Shown: positions 36,936-46,529, counted from the stretch's first letter. The stretch is DNA of 64,000 bases from Paenibacillus phoenicis (GCF_034718895.1 NZ_JAYERP010000001.1:3199501-3263500); one strand, 5' to 3'. The notes: generated from the letters alone by a model not told the origin. Program-made: numbers and translations.

Positions 36936-37439
36936 TCAAGCCCGGCGACGCTTCCCGGTTCTCCACCGGGATTTCAACAAAATCGTGAACGCCGCGCCGC
37001 ATGCCGCCCCGATCGTATCCAGCAGCACGTCCTGCACCATCGCCGTCCGCCCCGGCGTAAAGCTCTGGTGCAGCTCATCCGTGCAGGCATAGAGGAACGC
37101 GATCAGGATCGCGAAGAGCAGTCGCCGATTGGAGCGCCCACAACCGCCTAAGGCGTAAACCAGGAATGCCGCCAACAGGGCATAACTGCCGAAATGCGCT
37201 GCTTTGCGGATAAAGAACTCGATGAAGCTCGCCCCGCCCACACGATCTACGCTGATCTCATGCCCGCCGTAGCTGAACCGGATCCCGCCGAATCGGTTCT
37301 CAATCCACTGATCCGAGGTCTTTTTCTCGATTTCCTGCACCAGCGACTGCTCCTGATAAGACTGCGAAGAGAACCCGAACAGAATCACCATCATCGCGAT
37401 CGCCGGCAGCCAGCGCAGCCAAGGCCGAAGGTTGTGCAA
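36936..37439 (-). CDS. VanZ-like membrane protein
   Basis: 167 residues. The start is a TTG at 37439 with GAGGTG 7 nt upstream. An N-terminal helix (about 8-25), an extracellular stretch, then three helices with the VanZ pattern RKAAHFGSYALLAA and TDELHQSFTPGRTAMVQDVLLDT (both conserved in the family). VanZ proteins are small polytopic proteins, one of which gives teicoplanin resistance; their biochemical role is unclear. No vancomycin operon is nearby. Confidence 0.9.
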   Translation of the reverse strand: MHNLRPWLRWLPAIAMMVILFGFSSQSYQEQSLVQEIEKKTSDQWIENRFGGIRFSYGGHEISVDRVGGASFIEFFIRKAAHFGSYALLAAFLVYALGGCGRSNRRLLFAILIAFLYACTDELHQSFTPGRTAMVQDVLLDTIGAACGAAFTILLKSRWRTGKRRRA

Positions 37440-37537
37440 GGGAGGTCACCTCATTCGTTTGCGAACTCATTCATTTTACGAAATTATAACATAAGAAAAA
37501 CGTCTATCGACGCACATTCAAGTAGACAGAATATCAT

Positions 37538-37562
37538 AAGAAAACCCCGGGTTTCCCCGGGG
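37538..37562 (-). terminator. Cold-shock gene terminator
   Basis: CCCCGG-GGAAAC-CCGGGG followed by TTTTCTTA on the minus strand, about 70 bp after the csp stop. Confidence 0.85.
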
Positions 37563-37630
37563 AATTGCTAGCGAATCTTTAATTGTTAACCATCGTACCG
37601 TTCATATGTAGGTCGGCTGTGCCGGGATGA

Positions 37631-37828
37631 TTACAGTTTGATTACGTTAGCGGCTTGTGGACCACGTGCGCCTTCAACGATTTCGAACTCGACGGATTGG
37701 CCTTCTTCCAGCGTTTTGAAGCCTTCAGCTTGGATCGCGGAGAAGTGTACGAATACGTCGCCGCCTTCTTCAGTTTCGATGAAACCGTAGCCTTTTTCTG
37801 CGTTGAACCATTTTACTTTACCTTGCAT
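37631..37828 (-). CDS. cspB: Cold shock protein, CspA/CspB family
   Basis: 65 residues, one OB-fold domain. RNP1 KGYGFIE and RNP2 VFVHFS nucleic-acid-binding motifs are intact. It binds single-stranded RNA and DNA and keeps mRNA unfolded. AAGGGA lies upstream of the ATG, with a leader of about 60 nt from a strong promoter. Which csp paralogue this is (B, C or D) cannot be decided. Confidence 0.96.
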   Translation of the reverse strand: MQGKVKWFNAEKGYGFIETEEGGDVFVHFSAIQAEGFKTLEEGQSVEFEIVEGARGPQAANVIKL

Positions 37829-37892
37829 GCACTAACATTCCCTTCATTATCAAATAAGAGTGTGATCCTTGTAACCAAGCCCCACATTTTTG

Positions 37893-37922
37893 ACTATACC
37901 ATCCGAGCTTATCCGGTGTCAA
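37893..37922 (-). promoter_or_regulatory. Promoter of the cold-shock gene
   Basis: Minus strand: -35 TTGACA (37917-37922), 18-bp spacer, -10 TATAGT (37893-37898). The remaining gap up to pseC (37923-38051) shows only a weak GCATCC...GGATGC hairpin. Confidence 0.78.
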
Positions 37923-38051
37923 TTACCAAGGAAAAGGTTTTACTGTAAGGAATTTGTAGATTTTTGTCAGGGTTGTGTCGAAGTGGTGAGCAAGGCATCC
38001 AACTCATCGGATGCATCATCAAGGCAAAAGTCACTTGTGGTAGTGAGATCA

Positions 38052-39242
38052 TCATTTACGTAAAAACCGATGATACACCTTCTTCACGGCCTCAATAACA
38101 TCTGTCACATCTTGATTTGTCATTTTCGGAAATAGCGGCAAGGTAATGGCTGTATTGTAATAGCTTTCTGCATTAGGGCACAAGCCGGGACGGTAACCCA
38201 ATGATTGATAGTACGGCTGCAAATACACCGGAATATAGTGAACGTTGACACCGATATTCTCCGCGCGAAGTGCTTCAAAGATCTCTTTCCGGCTTGCAGT
38301 AAAATATTCAGGCAACCAACGAATGACGTAAAGATGCCAGGATGATTCGGCCATCGGATGCTGCTTCGGAATGACCAAACCAGGCAACGTGGAGAAACAC
38401 TCATTGTACATTGAAGCGATCTCCCGTCTTCTCGCGACAAAATCGTGAAGCTTGTCCATTTGGCTTGCTCCCAGTGCCGCTTGCATATCGGTCATTCTGT
38501 AATTGTAGCCAAGCTCCTGCATTTCGTAATACCATGGCCCGTCATTCTGGATGAGCTTGTTTGGATTTCGAGTCATCCCATGATTGCGGAACAACAACAA
38601 CCGCTCATAGTAACGCTCATCGTTCGTCGTAATGATCCCGCCCTCACCGGTTGTAACATGCTTGACCGGGTGAAAGCTGAACATGGTCATGTCGGCCCAA
38701 GAGCCTATTTTCCGCCCGGCATAGGAAGCTCCCAGCGAATGCGCAGCATCCTGGATCACCACAAGGTTGCGATCCCGCGCCAGCATCGAGATTCGGTCCA
38801 TTTCCGCCGGCTGCCCTGTAAAGTCAACCGCGATGATCGCTTTGGTTCTTTCGGTGATCTTCGACTCAATCTCTGAAGGAGCGACATTGTAGGTATCCAT
38901 GTCGATATCCGCAAAAACCGGCGTGCCCCCTTGGTAAAGGACACAGTTGCTGCTAGCCAAAAAAGTGATCGGTGTCGTTATCACTTCATCGCCTTGACCG
39001 ATCTCCGCCGCGAAACAAGCTCCATGAAGTGCAGCTGTACCATTCGCAAAGGCTACGGCATATTTGGCACCTACAGCATCGGCGACTTTTCGCTCAAACT
39101 GTTCGATCGCCGGCCCTTGGGTGATGAACGCCCCCCGCAACACCTTCACCACAGCTTCAATATCCTGCTCATCCAGCCATTGCTGACCGTAAGGCAGCAG
39201 CGTTTCGCGAACCGGGCGGCCGGATTCATGTTCCTTTGTCAT
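38052..39242 (-). CDS. pseC: UDP-4-amino-4,6-dideoxy-N-acetyl-beta-L-altrosamine transaminase, PseC-like
   Basis: 396 residues, DegT/DnrJ/EryC1 fold. The PLP lysine is Lys194 in FHPVKHVTTGEGG. The N-terminus LPYGQQWLDEQDIEAVVKVL and the segment DFTGQPAEMD are typical of PseC, which aminates the 4-keto sugar made by PseB in the pseudaminic acid route. It is the last gene of the sugar island, far from pseB. AAGGGA before the ATG. Confidence 0.9.
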   Translation of the reverse strand: MTKEHESGRPVRETLLPYGQQWLDEQDIEAVVKVLRGAFITQGPAIEQFERKVADAVGAKYAVAFANGTAALHGACFAAEIGQGDEVITTPITFLASSNCVLYQGGTPVFADIDMDTYNVAPSEIESKITERTKAIIAVDFTGQPAEMDRISMLARDRNLVVIQDAAHSLGASYAGRKIGSWADMTMFSFHPVKHVTTGEGGIITTNDERYYERLLLFRNHGMTRNPNKLIQNDGPWYYEMQELGYNYRMTDMQAALGASQMDKLHDFVARRREIASMYNECFSTLPGLVIPKQHPMAESSWHLYVIRWLPEYFTASRKEIFEALRAENIGVNVHYIPVYLQPYYQSLGYRPGLCPNAESYYNTAITLPLFPKMTNQDVTDVIEAVKKVYHRFLRK

Positions 39243-39276
39243 TTTGCGTTCCCTTCTTCCTTCATGGTCGCTTTAC

Positions 39277-40224
39277 CTATTCCAAGCCTCCGGCCTGTAT
39301 CCATTCGCGCGTCCGGGCGATGCCTTCCTCCAACGTTACACGCGGCTCCCAACCAAGCAACCGTTTCGCTTTCTCCGAATTGCACAACAGCTTCTGAATT
39401 TCACTCTGCGGATGAATATGCTCTACATGACGGATCCGTGAAGGGTCCCCCGCGATCATCAACGCCAAATCGTTAATTGTGATATCTCGCCCCAACCCTG
39501 CATTCACAATCTCGCCGTTAACGGCATCGGAATAACCCGCAGACACGACAAAATTGGCGCAATCCTCAACATAAAGCAGGTCGCGAGTCTGGGTGCCTTC
39601 TCCGTAAATGCGGAGCTCTTTTCCATCCAAATCATTTTTAAGGAAAATCGCAACCACTCCGCCCTCACCGCCAGTCTTCTGAAATGGACCGTAGGTATTA
39701 AACGGGCGAATGACCACGGTCGGCAGTCCGTAGGCGTAGTAGTAAGAGAGGACCATATTTTCCGCAGCCACTTTTGCTCCGGCGTAAGGCGAAGCCGGTT
39801 TTGTTGGATGCAGCTCCGTGATCCCGGTCTCATCCGTACACCGGTCATAGACCATGCAGGTGCTCATAAACACAACTTTCGTATTGTATCTGCGGCACTG
39901 CTCCAAGATATAAAAAGTCCCGACCGTATCGTTATTAAACGTGGTTCGCGGATCATCGATGGAGTCTTGGACGTTAATCGACGCGCCAAGATGATAACAA
40001 ATGTCGAATTGATGGGCAGCGAACAGTTCCTCTAAAAGAGGCTCGTCCAAAATCGTCCCCCTGATGAACTGTTTCAACCCCGGATGGCCCTGAAACTCCT
40101 GAAGATTGGCTTCCCGTCCGTTCGACAGATCATCCAAAATCCACAGTTGGTGACCATCCTCTAACAACTTTTTGGCAACCCATCGGCCGATAAATCCAGC
40201 CCCGCCGGTAAGTAAAATGTTCAA
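39277..40224 (-). CDS. NAD-dependent sugar-nucleotide epimerase/dehydratase
   Basis: 315 residues, extended SDR. Start TTG at 40224 (MNILLTGGAGFIG) with AAGGAG 10 nt upstream. Cofactor motif TGGAGFIG (6-13), and the active-site Ser/Thr plus Tyr-x3-Lys (MSTCMVYD, SPYAGAKVAAE). The exact sugar is not clear: nearest types are UDP-glucose 4-epimerase- or dTDP-glucose dehydratase-like. Sits between pseI and pseC in the same direction, so it probably tailors the same or a second sugar of the glycan. Confidence 0.85.
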   Translation of the reverse strand: MNILLTGGAGFIGRWVAKKLLEDGHQLWILDDLSNGREANLQEFQGHPGLKQFIRGTILDEPLLEELFAAHQFDICYHLGASINVQDSIDDPRTTFNNDTVGTFYILEQCRRYNTKVVFMSTCMVYDRCTDETGITELHPTKPASPYAGAKVAAENMVLSYYYAYGLPTVVIRPFNTYGPFQKTGGEGGVVAIFLKNDLDGKELRIYGEGTQTRDLLYVEDCANFVVSAGYSDAVNGEIVNAGLGRDITINDLALMIAGDPSRIRHVEHIHPQSEIQKLLCNSEKAKRLLGWEPRVTLEEGIARTREWIQAGGLE

Positions 40225-40264
40225 AGGAATGCAGCTCCTTCTATAAATATACTTCTACATATTA

Positions 40265-41311
40265 TTAAAACAAATCCCAGGTTACAGGAGTTCCCTTAGA
40301 TGCATCTTTGCTGATCTTTCGGCCAAGCAGTTGATCCAGATATTTGGTCGGAAGACCTAACCCGGGACGGATAGCCTTGATGTTCTCGCGGGTAAATACA
40401 TCGCCTTTCTTCATATCCTGTGAAATATATAAAGAGCGCCGATGTTTCATAGACTCTTTTTCCCGATCGGTTGGACCATACGACACTTTGCCTAGAGACT
40501 GCCAAGCCCGTTCCGTCTCCACCACGAGCGCGGACAGTTCTTCGGGTTCCAACGAAAACGCGGAATCCACGCCGCCATCTGCACGCCGCAGGGTAAAATG
40601 CTTCTCGATCACGGTCGCTCCTAAAGCGACGCTCGCTACCGAAACGCCAACTCCCATCGTATGGTCGGAAATCCCGACTTGGCATTGGAACAACTGCTCC
40701 ATATGAGGAATTGTTACGATATTGGTGTTCTCCGGAGAAGCAGGATAAGTGCTGGTACATTTCAGCAATACGATATTTTCGGCCCCTGCTTCCCGGGCCG
40801 CCCGTACGGTTTCATCCAGCTCGGCAATCGAGGCCATCCCCGTCGAAATAATTAGCGGTTTCCCCGTTGCTGCCGCTTTACGAATCAATTGGATGTCGGT
40901 GTTCTCAAATGAAGCGATTTTGTAAGCCGGGACATCGAGGGATTCGAGGAAATCAACAGCGGTTTCGTCGAAAGGGGTGCTGAAAGCAATCAGACCAAGC
41001 TCTTTACAACGCTTAAAGATCGGCTCATGCCACTCCCAAGGCGTATACGCCTCCTGATACAAATTGTATAAAGAGCTGCCTTGCCACAAGCTGTTAGGAT
41101 CCTCGATAAAAAATTCACCGTCGTGAATGTCCAGTGTCATCGTATCTGCGGTATATGTCTGCAGCTTTAAGGCATCCGCCCCCGCTTGGGCCGCAGCTTC
41201 AACGATAGCAAGCGCACGATCAAGGGACTGATTGTGGTTTCCCGACATTTCCGCGATAACAAACGGCTTATGATTTTTGCCAATCCAGCGGTGAGCAATT
41301 TGAAAATCCAT
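40265..41311 (-). CDS. pseI: Pseudaminic acid synthase (NeuB family)
   Basis: 348 residues from the ATG at 41311 (MDFQIAHRWIG; GAGG 8 nt upstream); the frame extends further upstream without a start signal. TIM-barrel NeuB domain (about 20-275, FVIAEMSGNHNQSLDRA, ALKLQTYTADTMTLD, AFSTPFDETAVDFLE) and a C-terminal SAF antifreeze-like domain (about 285-345). It condenses a 2,4-diacetamido-trideoxyhexose with phosphoenolpyruvate into a nine-carbon nonulosonic acid. The ALKLQTYTADT segment favours pseudaminic over sialic acid. Confidence 0.92.
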   Translation of the reverse strand: MDFQIAHRWIGKNHKPFVIAEMSGNHNQSLDRALAIVEAAAQAGADALKLQTYTADTMTLDIHDGEFFIEDPNSLWQGSSLYNLYQEAYTPWEWHEPIFKRCKELGLIAFSTPFDETAVDFLESLDVPAYKIASFENTDIQLIRKAAATGKPLIISTGMASIAELDETVRAAREAGAENIVLLKCTSTYPASPENTNIVTIPHMEQLFQCQVGISDHTMGVGVSVASVALGATVIEKHFTLRRADGGVDSAFSLEPEELSALVVETERAWQSLGKVSYGPTDREKESMKHRRSLYISQDMKKGDVFTRENIKAIRPGLGLPTKYLDQLLGRKISKDASKGTPVTWDLF

Positions 41312-41427
41312 TGATACGTCCTCATTTCTGCTGAAGTCATGAAAACTACTCTTTCTGAGCAAATAAAACAATTGAACGACCGAACCCAAGTTCAGCCAAG
41401 GACTCATAGAACCGGTTGAGCAGTTCT

Positions 41428-42138
41428 TTACGCCCCGTCTTGATGAAGGAGTTCTGGAAGTTTGTCGATATATTGAATCGCCTGTTCCAGCGTAACCTCA
41501 ATTTTCTGATTTTCCAAGTGGTAAAACAGCTTGTACATTTTCACGTAATCTTCCATCGTATCGATCGTGAGACGTACGTCTTCACGCTGCAAATGCTTAA
41601 GTTCGGGCTGGATCTTGATCATGTTAAATTTCTCAGGATGATTCAGGATATACGGTGTAACATGCTCCCGCTCGTAATCCGATGTTGCCTCCTGGGCTGC
41701 CCGTATCAAGGCTTGGCGGGTAAACACTTCGATTCCCGTCCCGTAGGGGACGTGTTCCATGCCGACGTAATCCAGCCGATTCGCTTGCAGTGCGGCTAGC
41801 CCTTGATCTATAAATCGTGGTTCGACCAGAGGATTGTCTGCGGTAATTCTTACGATGAGGTCTGCGCCAGAATGCTCGGCTGTTTCGTAAAACCTTTGAA
41901 GAACGTTGTCCAACGGGCCCCGGTAAACAGAAACTCCTAGTCTACGACCGGCGATCTCAAGCAAATCGTCCTCCGGTTCCGCAGACGTTGCCAACCATAT
42001 TTCATCCACGCTCGATGATTTTTGGGCTTGTCCGATGACCCGTTCAAGCAAGGTTTTCCCATGAAGATCTTTTAGCACTTTCCCCGGCAATCGTTGCGAA
42101 GACAACCGGGCTTGAATGATTGCTGCGACTTTTACCAT
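41428..42138 (-). CDS. Acylneuraminate/pseudaminate cytidylyltransferase, SpsF/PseF type
   Basis: About 236 residues, nucleotidyltransferase fold. It starts VKVAAIIQARLSSQRLPGKVL, the CTP-binding motif of SpsF-like CMP-sugar synthetases, followed by ITADNPLVEP with the metal-binding aspartate. It should activate the nonulosonic acid to the CMP form. ATG at 42138 overlaps the end of the SDR gene by 7 bp, and a GTG 9 nt earlier is also possible. Confidence 0.85.
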   Translation of the reverse strand: MVKVAAIIQARLSSQRLPGKVLKDLHGKTLLERVIGQAQKSSSVDEIWLATSAEPEDDLLEIAGRRLGVSVYRGPLDNVLQRFYETAEHSGADLIVRITADNPLVEPRFIDQGLAALQANRLDYVGMEHVPYGTGIEVFTRQALIRAAQEATSDYEREHVTPYILNHPEKFNMIKIQPELKHLQREDVRLTIDTMEDYVKMYKLFYHLENQKIEVTLEQAIQYIDKLPELLHQDGA

Positions 42139-42917
42139 GCCGTCCACCCGCCGTCTACAGCGAGATTTTGCCCTGTAATATAAGATCCGGCAGAAGATAT
42201 TAGAAGAAGGACAGCCCCTTTGAGCTCATCGGGAAGGCCGATTCTCCCCAGCGCGGTTTTGTTGCTTAATTGAGCGATGAACTCCTTGTTCTGCTGCGTT
42301 TGTTCATTTGGAAAGGGTCCTGGAGAAATCGCATTCGCCCGGATCCCTTTACGGCCATAGTGACAGGCAAGGTATCGGGTAAATTGGATGATCGCCGCTT
42401 TACCTGCGCCATAATTGGCCGGGTTGTTCTGGCCGGAAGTCCCGTAGATTTCCGGATTAGGCGAGACGACACCGTACATGGAAGCGATATTGAGAATGGT
42501 CCCCTTCCCCTCCTCCAGCATATAGGGAAGAACCGCTCTTGTACAACGGAACACGGCGTTGATGGTTCCATCAATCCCCTTTTCCCACTGTTCCTCCGTG
42601 AAGCTCTCAACGAATCCCGGCGAGCTTACATTTGCATTATTGATTAAGGCGTCAATGCGGCCATACTGCTGAATCGTCCGTTCAACCCCCGCTGTTACCG
42701 ATTGGCCATCTAATACGTCTAGTTGTAAGCCAATATGCTTGCCGGAGTACGTTTGCGTTAGCGTTTCGGCCAAGAGAGTGCATTTATCAAGATTTCGGCT
42801 GGCGATCACAACGTTAGCGCCATATTCGGCCAGTGCATGACACATCGCCGTCCCCAGATAACTGGTGCCGCCTGTCACCAGTATGGTTTGGCCGCTCAAA
42901 TCGAATAAACCGTTCAC
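42132..42917 (-). CDS. Short-chain dehydrogenase/reductase of the sugar island
   Basis: 261 residues, classical SDR. Cofactor motif TGGTSYLGTAMC near the N-terminus, NNAN, and a catalytic site with Ser in LNIASMYG; a Tyr-x3-Lys equivalent is NYGAGKAAI (the family YxxxK). C-terminus LAVDGGWTAW is typical. Start GTG at 42917 forms a GTGA overlap with the upstream reductase stop, showing translational coupling. The substrate is unknown; similar SDRs accompany nonulosonic acid gene sets. Confidence 0.85.
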   Translation of the reverse strand: MNGLFDLSGQTILVTGGTSYLGTAMCHALAEYGANVVIASRNLDKCTLLAETLTQTYSGKHIGLQLDVLDGQSVTAGVERTIQQYGRIDALINNANVSSPGFVESFTEEQWEKGIDGTINAVFRCTRAVLPYMLEEGKGTILNIASMYGVVSPNPEIYGTSGQNNPANYGAGKAAIIQFTRYLACHYGRKGIRANAISPGPFPNEQTQQNKEFIAQLSNKTALGRIGLPDELKGAVLLLISSAGSYITGQNLAVDGGWTAW

Positions 42918-43834
42918 TTTGGTTTCCCCCAACAGCTCGGATTTAAGATATCGTCAGAAATTTGGCCGAACATGCGCTGAATGTCATCTCTTACTCCCTG
43001 CGGAAGCACGGGAAGCCGCATCGCTTCGATATGTTCACGAAGCTGATTTTCGGTTTCACAACCAACGACGATTCGCCCGATTTCCTTCAGATCCCGAACA
43101 TAGATCAGACATAATTCGGCACATGTAAGATGAAGCTCGGATGCCAAAGCATGCAGTTGTTTGATATAAGGAACTGCCTTCTGCAAATAAGCTGGAATCT
43201 CGTCGAGCGGCATCAGCAGCAATCCCTGCAAAAAAACACTTCTGGCATGAATCTCTATATGCCGGGAACCTAGTTCAGCTAACAGACCGCTTCGAAGCAG
43301 GCGGGTATCGATGATATTTATCGGGACCTGAATCACGTCTAACCCGTCTAGTTCCAAATAACGCTCCACATCCTCAGGCGTATAAACCGAAATCCCTACT
43401 TTGCCGATCAGGCCATCCTGTTTGAGCTCCTTTAACCACTCCACCGCAAGCCCATCATGCGAAAACATGCTTTTGGGGGAATGGAGCAAACAGTAATCTA
43501 AACGAGAAAGATTTAATCGTTCCATAGATAGGAGGACTTGATCCTTCATGCCCGTTCTCGCTTCCGCGGCGGACTGGACCTCCCCCTCGAAAGGGTCCGG
43601 TATTTTTGTCACGATCTGAAACGGCTGATTTTGTCCTGCTTCCCTAAATGTTCTTATATACTGGCCGATAATCGTTTCGCTTTCCCCATAGCCGGAGGCC
43701 GTATCGAGCAATTCTACGCTGCTTTGGTTCGCCAGTTCAAGAATGCCCCTTGCTGAACTGGGGGAAGGTTGGCCTGTCTTGTTGGCAATACCGTAGTTCA
43801 TCCCTAGTTGTGCTGTTCCAAGCGCCAATTTCAT
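42914..43834 (-). CDS. Aldo/keto reductase family protein of the sugar island
   Basis: 306 residues from ATG 43834 (MKLALGTAQLGMNYGI; AAGGGA upstream). TIM-barrel aldo/keto reductase signs: LLDTASGYGESE with the conserved Asp and Tyr, the YCLLHSPKSMF region with the active-site His, and GKVGISVYTPEDV. It belongs to the group seen in surface-polysaccharide loci. Coupled to the downstream SDR by GTGA. The pair may carry out an oxidation/reduction (epimerisation) of one sugar. Confidence 0.87.
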   Translation of the reverse strand: MKLALGTAQLGMNYGIANKTGQPSPSSARGILELANQSSVELLDTASGYGESETIIGQYIRTFREAGQNQPFQIVTKIPDPFEGEVQSAAEARTGMKDQVLLSMERLNLSRLDYCLLHSPKSMFSHDGLAVEWLKELKQDGLIGKVGISVYTPEDVERYLELDGLDVIQVPINIIDTRLLRSGLLAELGSRHIEIHARSVFLQGLLLMPLDEIPAYLQKAVPYIKQLHALASELHLTCAELCLIYVRDLKEIGRIVVGCETENQLREHIEAMRLPVLPQGVRDDIQRMFGQISDDILNPSCWGKPK

Positions 43835-43854
43835 ATTCTGACTTCCCTTCTGTA

Positions 43855-44532
43855 TTACCTGTGCAGCATGGTCCATAGTTCATCGAAGTGATGGATTCGA
43901 TATTCCGCTTCATAAGCGTCAGGACGGTTTATAGCAGCAAAATTCCCGCGCATGATTCTGACTGTTCGGAAGCCTAAAGGCTTAATGCCTACAAAGTCTT
44001 TGTTGGGATTGTCGCCTACGTAAACAACCTCTTCCGGCTGCAAATTCTCCCGCCGACAAATGTGCATAAAGCAAAGCGGGGATGGCTTCTCGTTAGCGAT
44101 GCCATACCGCCTTGTAATGTAGCACTTCCGTATATTCGGGTGATCATAAAGCCCCAAGGCTTGCAGCTTGCGAAGCTGAACAAACTTATTGCCGTCAGTC
44201 ACGATATAAATCTGAAAGCTGCTCCCTGCATTGTTTAATAGTCTGCGGGCATCGTCATACAGCTCAATTCGCGGCGCATGGCTCCGATATACTCCCAGAC
44301 ATGCTTTGACGGCCTTTCCTGTTCGTTTCCCGAGCTGTTCAAGCAAGACATCGAAAACCTGCCCTCGTCCGTTCTGTTCAAGTTCACGAAACATGATGGT
44401 CATCGCCTTGTCGGCAGGACATTGAAACTGTTGCTCCACGTAATCCGCCACGGCGCGAAATCCGCTGTTCACATAGGTGAGTTCTTCGTAAAGCGTATCA
44501 TCTAAGTCAAATACCAGCGCTTTTACTTTCAC
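43855..44532 (-). CDS. HAD-family hydrolase
   Basis: 225 residues. Catalytic DLDDT motif (9-13) in VFDLDDTLYEE, Ser/Thr motif II in IVTDGNK, Lys in ANEKPSPLCF and the acidic motif VYVGDNPNKDF, so all four HAD motifs are intact. Probably a phosphatase for a sugar- or polyol-phosphate. It overlaps the ATP-grasp gene by 4 bp, and this ATP-grasp-HAD pairing suggests the two act together. Confidence 0.9.
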   Translation of the reverse strand: MKVKALVFDLDDTLYEELTYVNSGFRAVADYVEQQFQCPADKAMTIMFRELEQNGRGQVFDVLLEQLGKRTGKAVKACLGVYRSHAPRIELYDDARRLLNNAGSSFQIYIVTDGNKFVQLRKLQALGLYDHPNIRKCYITRRYGIANEKPSPLCFMHICRRENLQPEEVVYVGDNPNKDFVGIKPLGFRTVRIMRGNFAAINRPDAYEAEYRIHHFDELWTMLHR

Positions 44533-46448
44533 TGAATCATATCCTCCGCATAACGCACCAACCGTTTTTCATGTTCGCTGCGAATAAACGGATATTCATC
44601 CAAATCGGCTCCTTCCGCCTCGAGCAAGAACCAGTAAAAAGTATCTAAACCGGCAACCACGCTGAGTCTGGAAGCTCCTCCAAAACGGCTGTTACATTCA
44701 ATAAAATGAATTCCGCCTTGCTCATCGATGATCGCTTGGAATACCGCGTGCCCGTACAACCCCAGCTTTTCGGCAAACGCGGCACACATTTGTTCTAACT
44801 CCGCATGGCGGAAAGTTGTGGTGATCTGCGATTCCCCGCCAATGACAAGCTCTCGCTTGCGTGCTACAACTCCCTTACACTTCCCGTTTTGTTGCACATA
44901 AACATCGACACTAACCTCAAAGCCGGAAATATAAGGTTGAAAGATTGGCTGTTCCAGGCCTTGGGCATGCTTAATAGCGTCTTCCAGAGAAAGCTGAATT
45001 CCGATCGATTGCGAACCCGCACCAAAGCGCTCTTTGACGACATACGTCGAATTTGCCGGCTGAACTTCCTCAATTCGCTCGCCGGTAACGATGACCGGAA
45101 ACCCCCATTCGGACCCCTTTTGATAGAACAACTGCTTGTCCAAACAGATCCGAACGGCTTCCACATCGGATACCATCACATGCACACCTTGACGCGCCAG
45201 TTCTTGCTTCGCTTCGGCAAAATACGCAAGTTCGCCGTCCCGAGTAGGAATGATATGACGAATGCCTTGTTGTTTGCACTCTTCAAGCAACTGCTCCAGG
45301 GATAAATTTTTCAGAAAAGGCATCGTCCAAAAGCGGTCTACAAAAAAACGGCCGATAGCCTGCTCATTTACATCCCCGCCAATGAGTTGCAGAGGTTTAC
45401 CTAATTTGGTAATGCCGCCCGCAACACATTTGAGCAACGGAACCTTCCGGGCCACGCTTGTAACCAGTACGCCGTTACCACGATGAGCTTGTTCCGGATC
45501 TACGGAGCTGGAAGACATAAGCGCTTTATAATGGCTGATGAGCTCAGGAATCGTGTCCTCCAACTGCCGGTTCGGATGCCAGCCTGTCCAAGCCTTAAAG
45601 GTGGACATATCCGCTTCCGAAGCCTCAAAGGGAATATCACTGTCCATCTCGACATGCTGCATATCCGGAAAGTGACGATGTAATATATTTAGCACATCTT
45701 CTACCCGTCGCGACCGCCCATTACCTAGGTTCACAATCCCCGTAGCCTCGCTTAAGGCGAGCCGCAGTAGCCCTTCCGCCACGTCCTCGGCATAGATGTA
45801 ATCAAACATTCCTTCCTTGCGGTATACCTGAATCGTCTCCTGATTCAGAAGAGCCCGGATCCAACGGGATACAATATCGCGGGAGTTTTTCCCATAGACG
45901 CGGTAAATACGGGCGGAGACTGTCTTTAGACGCTCCCCGGCAAAATGCTGCAGAAACCGCAGCTCGATTTCGTGCATCAGCTTGGCCGCTCCGCACAAAT
46001 TGCGCGGATGAATCGGTGAGCTTTCCGTAAGAGGGGTGGCTTCCTTCGCCGGCTGTTCAAATTGATACTGGTCCGGGTTATAAATTAAGTAACTGGAGGC
46101 AAAAACAACCCTTTTCAAAGAGCCGATGTCCTTCAGCAAGTCCATCAGGTGATGGCTTAGCTTTAAGTTATGGCGATAATTTTCTTCCCAAAACTCATAC
46201 GTTTCCTCCGAGCGCTCAAAGGTAGCCGCTAAATGAAAAAAATATTCCGGGGAGAATTCCGCCAACTCCTCTTTCGAGATCTCATTCAAATCTCCTTGGC
46301 GATAACGAACCGAAGCCGGCAAATGGGGGGGTCTTGGTTTCAAATCACCAATCAATACATCGGCTCCTGCATTGACAAGCTTATGAACCAATTCCGTTCC
46401 GATTACGCCGGCTCCACCGCTGACAAACACTTTTTTTCCTTTTAGCAT
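44529..46448 (-). CDS. Fusion protein: NAD-dependent epimerase + ATP-grasp ligase
   Basis: 639 residues from ATG 46448 (MLKGKKVFVSGGAGVIG; AAAGGAG 7 nt upstream). Residues 1-310 are an extended SDR (GGAGVIG cofactor motif; an ASSYLIYN serine segment; a Tyr-x3-Lys equivalent is not obvious, NLCGAAKLMHE standing in its place). Residues about 325-639 are an ATP-grasp domain of the carbamoyl-phosphate-synthase/PylC-like type (IIPTRDGELAYF, YVVKERFGAGSQSIG, and the metal-binding HFIECNSRFGGAS). ATP-grasp enzymes join a carboxylate to an amine, thiol or similar, so this protein may add an amino acid or acid to a sugar. The missing clear SDR tyrosine should be checked. Both halves are in one frame, without a stop. 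Confidence 0.87.
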   Translation of the reverse strand: MLKGKKVFVSGGAGVIGTELVHKLVNAGADVLIGDLKPRPPHLPASVRYRQGDLNEISKEELAEFSPEYFFHLAATFERSEETYEFWEENYRHNLKLSHHLMDLLKDIGSLKRVVFASSYLIYNPDQYQFEQPAKEATPLTESSPIHPRNLCGAAKLMHEIELRFLQHFAGERLKTVSARIYRVYGKNSRDIVSRWIRALLNQETIQVYRKEGMFDYIYAEDVAEGLLRLALSEATGIVNLGNGRSRRVEDVLNILHRHFPDMQHVEMDSDIPFEASEADMSTFKAWTGWHPNRQLEDTIPELISHYKALMSSSSVDPEQAHRGNGVLVTSVARKVPLLKCVAGGITKLGKPLQLIGGDVNEQAIGRFFVDRFWTMPFLKNLSLEQLLEECKQQGIRHIIPTRDGELAYFAEAKQELARQGVHVMVSDVEAVRICLDKQLFYQKGSEWGFPVIVTGERIEEVQPANSTYVVKERFGAGSQSIGIQLSLEDAIKHAQGLEQPIFQPYISGFEVSVDVYVQQNGKCKGVVARKRELVIGGESQITTTFRHAELEQMCAAFAEKLGLYGHAVFQAIIDEQGGIHFIECNSRFGGASRLSVVAGLDTFYWFLLEAEGADLDEYPFIRSEHEKRLVRYAEDMIQ

Positions 46449-46529
46449 CGTAAAGCTCCTTTTATGCACCGTAGTTAACTTCCTGTCACTAAAATCCTCA
46501 TTACCTTCAATATCGGTCATTTCCGTGAC

